From Chloroflexota bacterium (GTDB taxonomy: Bacteria > Chloroflexota > Anaerolineae > UBA7937 > B3-Chlor): a stretch of DNA of 64,000 bases. Both the position numbers and the translations under genes were made by a program. The first letter of the stretch is position 1. Every line of letters starts with the position of its first letter. A model generated the notes under the pieces. It made no database searches. It saw only the letters and a program-made list of their open reading frames with translations, and had not been told where the DNA came from. Location: NCBI GenBank assembly GCA_030613785.1, contig JAUWLF010000011.1, positions 1-64,000 on the forward strand. Direction: 5' to 3'. Below are positions 56,103 through 64,000 of the stretch, in pieces.

Positions 56103-57257
56103 ATGAACAGACGTCTAGTGGTCGCATTTGGCTGGCTGGCTATGCTGCTCCTGGCCGCTGCACTCCTGCCCGCCTGTGCTGGGGAGGTCGACATAGCTCG
56201 CCCCCGGGTGTGGATTGCAGCTCCTCTGAATGGCAGCCACCATGAATTGGGTGCGATACCTGTCATGTCCCATTCCTCCTGCAAGACAGGCATCCAGGAG
56301 GTGGTGTTGCTGGTGAACGCGGGGGAGTACCGCAGAGATGCACCCGACAACGCTGGCGAAACCCTGGTCACCATCGTGCAGTCCTGGGAACCCCCGGCGG
56401 AAGGGCAGTATACCTTGCAGGTCGTCGCCTACACCAGAGGAGGTTTGGCCAGCGAGCCGGCCACTGTGCGGGTGACGATAGGAGCTCCCAGAGGAACCAC
56501 CCCTCCGACGGTCGCACCGGTTACAGCGCCACCTGTGGCTCCCGAAGAGCCGACCCACGCGCCGGCGATAGCACCGCCGCCGGAAGAGGGGCCTGCGTTC
56601 ACACCGACTCACACGCCAGGCTCAGAGCCGCCCACCCATACCCCTGCCTCCCCTGCACCTGCGAGAGCCCCGGAGATCAGCTACTTCGAGGCCTATCCCG
56701 CTACTGTCAGTGCTGGCGCTTGCAGCGAGTTGCGGTGGGGTGTGGAATACGCAACTGCAGTGTTCCTCGATGGACAAGGAGCAGTTGACCACGATACAGC
56801 TCGGGTCTGCCCCGCCAGCACCACAAGTTACACATTGGTGGCCAGGTCGGCCGGGGGCGAGCGACAGGCCAGTGTCACCGTGACCGTCACCGAGGCTCCT
56901 ACGGCGACCTCTATGCCAGACACGGCGGGTCCCGAGATCATTGACGTCCAGGAATCTGCGGACCCCATCTACACATCTTACCCTGGGGGGTGTGACCCCA
57001 CGCAGGTGACCATCACGGTTAGAGTCACCGACCCGTCGGGTGTGGATGAAGTCAGGCTTCGATACAGGGCTGGCAGTGGGGTCTGGGAGGGACCCGTATT
57101 CCTGGGAGCCATCGGTGGCAACAGGTATCGGGTCACCCTACCTGTGCAGCCGGACATGCCGACAGCCATTCAGTATCAGATCCGGGCTAGGGATACCCTG
57201 GGCAATCAGTCCGGTGTCCAGCAGGGAACGGTGGAAGTCAGGCAATGCACCGGGTAG
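56103..57257 (+). CDS. Lipoprotein with Ig-like domains and Pro/Thr-rich linker
   Basis: MNRRLVVAFGWLAMLLLAAALLPACAG lipobox; AGGAGGAGAG RBS. Confidence 0.7.
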   Translation: MNRRLVVAFGWLAMLLLAAALLPACAGEVDIARPRVWIAAPLNGSHHELGAIPVMSHSSCKTGIQEVVLLVNAGEYRRDAPDNAGETLVTIVQSWEPPAEGQYTLQVVAYTRGGLASEPATVRVTIGAPRGTTPPTVAPVTAPPVAPEEPTHAPAIAPPPEEGPAFTPTHTPGSEPPTHTPASPAPARAPEISYFEAYPATVSAGACSELRWGVEYATAVFLDGQGAVDHDTARVCPASTTSYTLVARSAGGERQASVTVTVTEAPTATSMPDTAGPEIIDVQESADPIYTSYPGGCDPTQVTITVRVTDPSGVDEVRLRYRAGSGVWEGPVFLGAIGGNRYRVTLPVQPDMPTAIQYQIRARDTLGNQSGVQQGTVEVRQCTG

Positions 57258-57331
57258 GATCCTGAGCCTGTTTTGCAATAGACACGTCCACATGACACCC
57301 AGTACCTAGCCATGGCACTGAAGGAGTGAAG

Positions 57332-60043
57332 ATGAGAGCACGATGGATGGTCTTAGTCGTCTTGATCGGCATCCTGGCCTGTGTTTGCCTGCCTCTCGGC
57401 TTGGCCTGGCTGGGGGGGCGGCTGAAGTACACGCCGGGCAGCGGTCCGCCAGTCAGGATCACCAACCCTCACTATGGTGACCGGGTGCCTATGGAAGCGG
57501 TGGTGCTGGTGCAAGCGGAGGCCAGGGACACCGCCAACCTGGTGACCAGGGTAGAGTTGTGGGTGGATGGCGAACTCCAGTGGGTGAATAGCAGCGACGA
57601 GCCCGAGGGCACCGCTCATTTCTTTGCCGCTCAGGGCTGGCTTCCGTCATCGTCAGGGCCACATACCGTGATGGTGAGGGCCGTTGACAGCAGTGGGGCT
57701 GTGGAACAGGCGACCATCGTCGTGGAAGCGGTGGAGGGCGTCATCGGCTTTGGCCCCGAGGGGCAAGAGGTATACCTGGACGACCTGACCTCTGAGGCAT
57801 ACGTGGCTTCTGAGGGTCAGACTCTGGGGGGTATTGCCGAAAGCCGCGGTGTATCCGAGGAGGACATCCTGGAGACCAACCCAGATCTGGGTGCTGACGA
57901 GCCTCTGGCCGAAGGACAGGTTGTGCTAGTGCCCTTCGCGGCTGGCATCATACCGGAGCACGGGGAGGAACTGGAGGAAGAATCTGGTATAGGGCCCCAA
58001 CTCGTCGGGGACGAGGGGCCGCAGATGGCTGCCCAGGTGATCTATCATGACTATCAGGAGGGCACGTGGGCCACTTTCTTGCTTGACAATATCGGCAACG
58101 TAGCGCTGGAAAGCATGCACGCGGCTTTGAGTTGTGGGGGAGAGCCCTCGACCGAGGTCCAGGATGATCAACCCTTCCTCTCTCGGCCCGACAACCGACC
58201 GCCCCAGGGTTCCGTGTTGCACGCTGGCGGACTGGCCTTCCTAGCCATCGAGATAGGTCGCATTGGAGTTGGCACATCGTGTGAGGCCGAATTCACGCTC
58301 TACAGCGAAGACGGTGGTGGCGGCCTAGCCACGGACAGGATCGTTGTGCCCTTCACAGTTGAAGGGGAACGGCGGTCACCAAGCCCAATCCCGCAAAATC
58401 CCCTGGGCAACATCAGAAGACTGATTTGGCGACTCAGGGATCGTGGTCATGTTCTCGTGACCTATGACAACGGTTGCGAAGATGAGACCGCTCCTGATCC
58501 TCCTAATCTTCATGCGGAGCATGGAGGAGAATGTGACGTGGATATTACGTGGTGGTCTCCTTGCTTCAGCGAGTTGGGGTTCACCCTCTATCGCTACGAT
58601 GCCACCACGGGAGGGGACTTCGTGATGATCGGCGAGTTCCCCCCAGCTCAAGGGGATGTTTGGACAACAGATACCGTCCCCCAGGCGGGTGACTACTATT
58701 ACTACGTAATGGCCAGCAACCAGTTCGGCGACGCCGCCAGTGACATCAGTAGGGCACAGGTACCGGTTGATGCTTGCTCTGCTGCTGCCCCCTCGGCGGA
58801 ATCCAATCTGGTGACTCTGGAGGTGGAGGTGCTCGACGGACTTGTGGGGTCGGGATACGATAGGGTCTACTGCCTAGCCTCGCTACAAGGGCCGCCAGAG
58901 CTGAGGTTCCCGCTCGACCAAGATGAGTTCCTCCTGGTGGAAGAACCATCCTTCAACATCGAGGAGTATCTGGGTGGTGAGAACAGCCGCCTTGTCACTG
59001 TGTCTGCTGATGACGCTGTGCACGTCTTCTTCGAGTGCTATGGTTGGCCTCAGGGCGGAGAGCCGGATCTGCCAGATCCCTTGGGTGACTTCACAAATCT
59101 ACATTGGGATGAGGATTGGGACGGCGATCTCTTGGTCGGCCAAGGGGATTTATTCAGGGTGAATTATGTGATCAACCGGGTTGCAGCACCGGACATCCCA
59201 GAGGAGTCCGTGGAGGGTGGGACCTATGAGGGGTTTTTATGTCCAGATATTCCCGTGCCCTGTGACCTGGAGGTGACGGAGGAGGGCCGGCTGAGATGGA
59301 CTTGGGATTGGTATTTGGATGGGATAGATGGTTTCTGGATATCACAGAACGGGTTGAGAGTCCAGTGGGTGGACAAGAGCTCTGTTGGGAGAGTCTCCGG
59401 CGAACCCAATAGGTATTGGCGAAAGCTAGATGACTTCCTGGCCTCTCCACCTTGCGAGGGCGGGGGCCGCCTGAGCATGGTGGCCGGATTGAAGGATGAG
59501 CCCGGGGCGTCGGACCCGTGTGGAAACTCGGCTCGCAGCGAGACGGTTCAACGCTGGGGTCCTCCTTGCGAGGCTCGCGTCAGCGTGCGCTTCGACACCA
59601 TCGAGTTTCCGTGGCTAGAGGGTGGCACGGCTGCGATCTACGGCTATCTTGTGGTCAACGACGAACACCTAGGCCTCGGCCTTCCCTATTATCCTGACCC
59701 TGCCTTTTTCCGAGCTTATCCGGACCAGACTTATGACTTGGGAAGCCTTGGCCCTCTCGTAGCCCGCTACGAAATGGTCTCTGCAGGCGAGTGGGTGATA
59801 GGACAGTACAGGGCTTCGGAACCCGAGTTGAGCGTCGCCTTGGACGAGAACACACAGCTGGACATCATGATAGAGTTGCATGAGTTTTTTACCGAGGAGA
59901 TACTGTGCTTCTCCCATGTCTTGTCCGGAGCACTGCCCCCCGAGGGCTGGGCTCGTGTCAATACGACTGAGACCACGGGGGGATCGAGCGAGCATGGATC
60001 CTGTGCTGTAACCTATACTATCTCTGGTATAGCGTCAGACTAG
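57332..60043 (+). CDS. Exported multidomain protein with LysM-like domain
   Basis: N-terminal signal; YVASEGQTLGGIAESRGVSEEDILETNPDLGADEPLAEGQVVLVPF. Confidence 0.65.
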   Translation: MRARWMVLVVLIGILACVCLPLGLAWLGGRLKYTPGSGPPVRITNPHYGDRVPMEAVVLVQAEARDTANLVTRVELWVDGELQWVNSSDEPEGTAHFFAAQGWLPSSSGPHTVMVRAVDSSGAVEQATIVVEAVEGVIGFGPEGQEVYLDDLTSEAYVASEGQTLGGIAESRGVSEEDILETNPDLGADEPLAEGQVVLVPFAAGIIPEHGEELEEESGIGPQLVGDEGPQMAAQVIYHDYQEGTWATFLLDNIGNVALESMHAALSCGGEPSTEVQDDQPFLSRPDNRPPQGSVLHAGGLAFLAIEIGRIGVGTSCEAEFTLYSEDGGGGLATDRIVVPFTVEGERRSPSPIPQNPLGNIRRLIWRLRDRGHVLVTYDNGCEDETAPDPPNLHAEHGGECDVDITWWSPCFSELGFTLYRYDATTGGDFVMIGEFPPAQGDVWTTDTVPQAGDYYYYVMASNQFGDAASDISRAQVPVDACSAAAPSAESNLVTLEVEVLDGLVGSGYDRVYCLASLQGPPELRFPLDQDEFLLVEEPSFNIEEYLGGENSRLVTVSADDAVHVFFECYGWPQGGEPDLPDPLGDFTNLHWDEDWDGDLLVGQGDLFRVNYVINRVAAPDIPEESVEGGTYEGFLCPDIPVPCDLEVTEEGRLRWTWDWYLDGIDGFWISQNGLRVQWVDKSSVGRVSGEPNRYWRKLDDFLASPPCEGGGRLSMVAGLKDEPGASDPCGNSARSETVQRWGPPCEARVSVRFDTIEFPWLEGGTAAIYGYLVVNDEHLGLGLPYYPDPAFFRAYPDQTYDLGSLGPLVARYEMVSAGEWVIGQYRASEPELSVALDENTQLDIMIELHEFFTEEILCFSHVLSGALPPEGWARVNTTETTGGSSEHGSCAVTYTISGIASD

Positions 60044-60276
60044 GATGAGGTTTGGTAGGCAGGAATCTTCTGGAGGGGGCGACAGTTGCGGTATCAAGAA
60101 GATCCTCCCCACGTTTCCAAGGTCTGAGGAGTCTTGAATTCGTTCAGACGGACCCTTCCCGCAGGGACTACGTGAGGAAACGCTCCATCTTTCTTCTGTG
60201 CTCAGGAGTCCCTGCTTGGTTTGTCAGAAGGGGGCCGCTATGGTAAGATACCTCGGAGAGAAACGGGTATCAGTCC

Positions 60277-63200
60277 ATGGGCAATCCAAGGCGCATTCCT
60301 CGTGTGGTTCTAGTCCTGGTTCTCGCACTCCTGGCCTTCACTTTGTACATCTTCCGCCTGGACCACCAGAGCCTGTGGTATGATGAGGGGTTCAGTGTCT
60401 ACCTGGCGGAGATGAGCCTGGGCGAGGTCACCGCCCGCACAGCCAGTGACATCCACCCCCCTCTTTACTACTTTCTTCTCCACTTCTGGATGCTGGTCTC
60501 CGGTAGCACCGAGTTCGCCCTGCGCTTTCTCTCCCTCATCTTCGGCGTGTTGACCGTGCCTCTCATCTACGTCGTGGGGAGACGGCTTCTGGGAGACGCG
60601 GCCGGTCGCCTGGCCTCCGGGTTGATCGCTATCTCTCCCCTGTTCTTGTGGTATTCGCAAGAGGCGCGGATGTACACACTGGTCACCTTTCTGTGTCTGC
60701 TGTCCACGTACCTTTTGCTGCGGGTCATGGATGGGCAGGGGAGCCGCCACCTGCTCTGGACCGGGTACGTACTGACCAATATCGTCGCCGTCTACGCGCA
60801 TTTCTACGCCTTCTTCGTGCTGGCCTTTCAAGCGCTGTTCTTCTTGGCCTGGTGGGTGCTATGGGCCAGAGGGCGCATGCGTGAGCGTTGGCCTACGCTA
60901 GCGAGCGGTGTCATCTGCCAATTGGCGGTTCTATTGGCCTATCTGCCGTGGAGCGGCTTCGTCCTGCAAAGATATGGTGCGGACGTCAGCTATTGGAAAG
61001 GAACCCTGAGGGTGACAGAGGTCTTGCGCAAGACGCTCATCACCTTCAGCACCGGACACAGCGTCTTGGAAGCCATAGCCCAACCCCTGTCCCTGGGCTA
61101 TCTCATCATCCTGGTGGCGGGCGTCGCCATTCTGATCCTGAGGATACTGCGTGGGTGGCGGGCCGAGGGTGAACAGGCTCGTGGTATGGCACCCTTCGTC
61201 GAGCGGTGGCCTTGGCTCACTCTATCCAGCTTGCTTCTCTACCTGGGCCTACCATGTTTGCTTCTGTTGATTGTCTCCTATCAGCGGGCCAAGTTCCATC
61301 CTCGCTATCTGATGTTGGCCTCGCCTGCCTTCTTCCTCCTCATCTCGGCTGGAATCGCCAGCCTCTTCGCCATGGCGCGCAGGAGCGCCGGGTGGCGGCG
61401 GACTGGTGCATTAGCGCTTGCCTCCCTGTTCCTATCCTTCGTGGCGCTCTCCTCTCTGTATGCGGTCTTCAACGCCTACTTTGACATCAACTTCCTGAAG
61501 GACGATTTCCGAAGCGTGACCACCTTCATCGAGGAGCACAAGGGGGATAACGAGGTGGTCATCCTTACCTCAGGGCACTTCTTCCCGGTCTTCACCTATT
61601 ACTACGATCAAGACGACTGGTATCCCATCCCCGATGAGCCTACCCTGTCCGCAGAGCGTGTGCTGAACTACGGTCTAGCCAACGAACTGAACCGCATATT
61701 GCCCGGCAAGGAGGGGGTCTGGGTCGTCCTGTGGCAGCAGGAGGTGGTGGACCCCGTGGGCTTTCTGACGATGATGCTGCACCAGGAGGGGACCCTGGTG
61801 CCCTACGAGGGGGGCTTCTGGGGTTTGAGACTGCTGCACTATGGGCTCCCATCCGACCTCCATTTCTCCAGCGAGCCCCAGGTACAGCATCCGTCGATCA
61901 TCAATTTCGACGACCAGGTCCAACTCCTGGGGTACACCGTGCCCCAAGGGAAGGCCACAACGGATGACTTGGAGGTTGTCCTCTACTGGCAGGCCGTCCA
62001 GGAACTGGAAGAGGACTACAAGGTATCGTTGCGGCTAAGCGATGATAGGGGGCACGAGTGGGGAGGCTACGACGGCCGCCCCACGTCCCTGCTGTATCCT
62101 ACGTTTCGCTGGCACGCCGGTGAGAAGCTCTTCGGTAAGGTGGTTGTTGTGCCGCAGGCGGCTACCCCTCCCGGCGAATACCAGTTGCACGTCAGCCTAT
62201 ACAGCGACGTCAACTTGGTGGGACTCGACATCCTTGACTCACAGGGCACGCCTGTAGGAACCACCGCGTCCCTGGGCACCGTGCAACTGTCGAAAGGCCG
62301 GGCGACATCCCTGGCCGAGGTACAGCCATCTCACTCCGTGGGGAACTCTTTCGGTCAGGGGTTGGAACTAGTGGGGTACGATCTGAGCACTGATGTAGCC
62401 CAGCCTGGCGATACTGTTGAGGTGGCCGTCTACTGGCACGCTCAGTCGTCGCTGACGGACGATTACGTCTTCTTGTTTCAACTCTACGATGAGGAAGGGA
62501 ACCTGATAGACGATGGGATAAGCGGGCCTGAAGTGGTGGAGTGGTTTGCGCTCGAGGACTCGGCTCCTGGCGGCCAGGTCTATCACCCGGCCAACCGCTG
62601 GTATCCCACGTCGCTTTGGGAAGCGGGAGAAGTGGTACGGGGCCAGTATGACTACACTGTGCCTCGGCACGCTCCATCGGGCGAGGGACAATTGCGAGTT
62701 GCGTTACTCCGGTGCCTCGACGGGGTGAGGGCGGCCTCCCGTTCATCTCTTGAAACCGAAACCCGCGATGGTGAGATCGTGATCGCCTTCGAGCCTCCCA
62801 GTGAAGCTGGAGGCCAGGTGCTGGCCTGCCGGGGCGAGTCAGTGCCATCCCAGGTGATGCTTACACCTTTCCGGGTGGAGGCCACGGAGCGTGTCTTCTC
62901 CGCGCCTGAGGTCCAACATCGGGTGGAGTATGGCAACCTCGGGAACAAGATCTCTCTGTACGGCTACGACTTGAGCTCCGATATCGTGCGTCCCGGAGAA
63001 ACCGTCCACCTGACGCTCTATTGGCTGGCTCTGGACACCATGGAGACGTCATACACTGTCTTCACTCATCTGCTCGATAGCGAGAACCGCGTACGCGCTC
63101 AGATGGATGGCCTGCCACAGGGTGGGACTCGTCCCACCACTGGGTGGGTACCAGATGAGTACGTCCGCGATGAATACGAGTTGGTGCTTGACACCGAAGC

Positions 63201-63345
63201 CTTGCCGGGAGAGTACCTCATCGAGGTGGGGATGTACGATGCATCCACGCCTGATTTTCAGCGCCTTCCTCTGGTGGACGTGGCTGGGAATGTGTTGGAC
63301 AACCGCATCGTGTTGGAAGCTGTAATCCGAATCGAGGGGCGGTAG
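60277..63345 (+). CDS. GT39/PMT-like membrane glycosyltransferase with C-terminal beta-sandwich repeats
   Basis: DHQSLWYDEGFSVYLAEMSLGEVTARTASDIHPPLYYFLLHFWMLVSGSTEFALRFLSLIFG; three LYW/VYW domains. Confidence 0.82.
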   Translation: MGNPRRIPRVVLVLVLALLAFTLYIFRLDHQSLWYDEGFSVYLAEMSLGEVTARTASDIHPPLYYFLLHFWMLVSGSTEFALRFLSLIFGVLTVPLIYVVGRRLLGDAAGRLASGLIAISPLFLWYSQEARMYTLVTFLCLLSTYLLLRVMDGQGSRHLLWTGYVLTNIVAVYAHFYAFFVLAFQALFFLAWWVLWARGRMRERWPTLASGVICQLAVLLAYLPWSGFVLQRYGADVSYWKGTLRVTEVLRKTLITFSTGHSVLEAIAQPLSLGYLIILVAGVAILILRILRGWRAEGEQARGMAPFVERWPWLTLSSLLLYLGLPCLLLLIVSYQRAKFHPRYLMLASPAFFLLISAGIASLFAMARRSAGWRRTGALALASLFLSFVALSSLYAVFNAYFDINFLKDDFRSVTTFIEEHKGDNEVVILTSGHFFPVFTYYYDQDDWYPIPDEPTLSAERVLNYGLANELNRILPGKEGVWVVLWQQEVVDPVGFLTMMLHQEGTLVPYEGGFWGLRLLHYGLPSDLHFSSEPQVQHPSIINFDDQVQLLGYTVPQGKATTDDLEVVLYWQAVQELEEDYKVSLRLSDDRGHEWGGYDGRPTSLLYPTFRWHAGEKLFGKVVVVPQAATPPGEYQLHVSLYSDVNLVGLDILDSQGTPVGTTASLGTVQLSKGRATSLAEVQPSHSVGNSFGQGLELVGYDLSTDVAQPGDTVEVAVYWHAQSSLTDDYVFLFQLYDEEGNLIDDGISGPEVVEWFALEDSAPGGQVYHPANRWYPTSLWEAGEVVRGQYDYTVPRHAPSGEGQLRVALLRCLDGVRAASRSSLETETRDGEIVIAFEPPSEAGGQVLACRGESVPSQVMLTPFRVEATERVFSAPEVQHRVEYGNLGNKISLYGYDLSSDIVRPGETVHLTLYWLALDTMETSYTVFTHLLDSENRVRAQMDGLPQGGTRPTTGWVPDEYVRDEYELVLDTEALPGEYLIEVGMYDASTPDFQRLPLVDVAGNVLDNRIVLEAVIRIEGR

Positions 63346-63485
63346 CGAGGATGAACAGCTCCGCGATTCTCGACTTGAGTACTGGATGGGCCACATTGTG
63401 ATCTGCCTGTGCCTACTGGTGGTGAGGCCGACTTGTGACGCACTTTCCGTTGTTGAAAAAGCTAAGGTGGGATAGGGTCGATGAC

Positions 63486-64000
63486 ATGAGACCAAGGGTA
63501 GCCAGGATCCCATTGCTCTTGATTTGCTTTGCCCTGATTGTCCCTTTGTGCGGCCCTGCTTCCACGAGGGCTCAGGGGGATGGGGAGGAGACGATCCGCT
63601 GCCGCTGTCACTCCGACGCCGGCAGCATGGAGCTTGAGTTCCCGGCGGACGGCGGCCCCATCGAGGGAAGCTATCGGAGCGCATACACAGAAGAGGATAC
63701 GTCGCTCCTGTACGACGAGGATGGTTCTGGCGCGCTCTATGCGGAGCAGCGCTCGGTGAGCATCGCTATCGAGTTTGACGGAGAGTACTCAGGCGGCGAT
63801 ACCGGCCTCTTCACATTTCTGGTTAGGGGCAGCGCCACGGTGGACATTGACAACCTGGAGGATGACGGCTTTGATCGGTCATACCGGGCTGAACTTGATA
63901 CTACCACGACTGGCCATTGGAACGAGGACGGTACCCTCAAAGTGCATGATATAACCGGCCAGTTCACGCCGGTGGGCATGAGTGCCAATGACATTCCCAA
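63486..64000 (+). CDS. Exported protein, truncated by the window end (absent from the ORF track)
   Basis: MRPRVARIPLLLICFALIVPLCGPASTRAQGDGEETIRCRCHSDAGSMELEFPADGGPIEG..., frame open to the window end. Confidence 0.6.
   Translation, partial: MRPRVARIPLLLICFALIVPLCGPASTRAQGDGEETIRCRCHSDAGSMELEFPADGGPIEGSYRSAYTEEDTSLLYDEDGSGALYAEQRSVSIAIEFDGEYSGGDTGLFTFLVRGSATVDIDNLEDDGFDRSYRAELDTTTTGHWNEDGTLKVHDITGQFTPVGMSANDIP

Noticed and set aside
1-64000. CRISPR arrays, rRNA and tRNA genes
   Set aside because: No regularly spaced repeats and no recognisable tRNA or rRNA sequences seen by eye; no scan tool was available.

Overview
The window is a Chloroflexota-like chromosome carrying a complete-looking ~39.2 kb siphovirus-type prophage (about 13,730-52,947). 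The prophage is integrated exactly at the 5' end of folC by a large serine recombinase. The left flank holds a PTPS-related membrane protein, an amber-interrupted ilvE, a nitroreductase, surE, PBP1A, a methyltransferase, trxB, an alpha/beta hydrolase and folC. The right flank holds membrane glycosyltransferase-like proteins, a lipoprotein and a LysM protein. The prophage order is: integrase, secreted nuclease lipoprotein and repressor (minus strand); Cro-like regulator; Rad50/Mre11 pair (SbcC/SbcD); RDF-like protein; replication initiator with an internal iteron/AT-rich origin; ParB-like protein; RusA-like; HNH; a late promoter followed by a leader terminator; TerS/TerL; portal-MuF; protease; HK97 capsid; an embedded methyltransferase/glycosyltransferase cassette; connector and tail genes, including a -1 frameshift tail chaperone; and a modular amidase lysin with a holin-like protein. 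The strongest non-obvious signals are: (1) a dispersed 16-bp near-palindrome TACCGAGCGCNCGGTA, seen four times and only inside the prophage; (2) a candidate attP overlapping the integrase 3' end, so integration would rewrite the integrase C-terminus and butt it onto folC; (3) a repressor-nuclease-integrase operon; (4) a nested-dyad origin; (5) a glycan/methyl cassette between head genes; (6) a slippery heptamer plus hairpin not visible in the ORF track; (7) a structured late leader with a terminator; (8) an in-frame UGA followed by a hairpin. All calls come from reading the sequence by eye; no searches were run.
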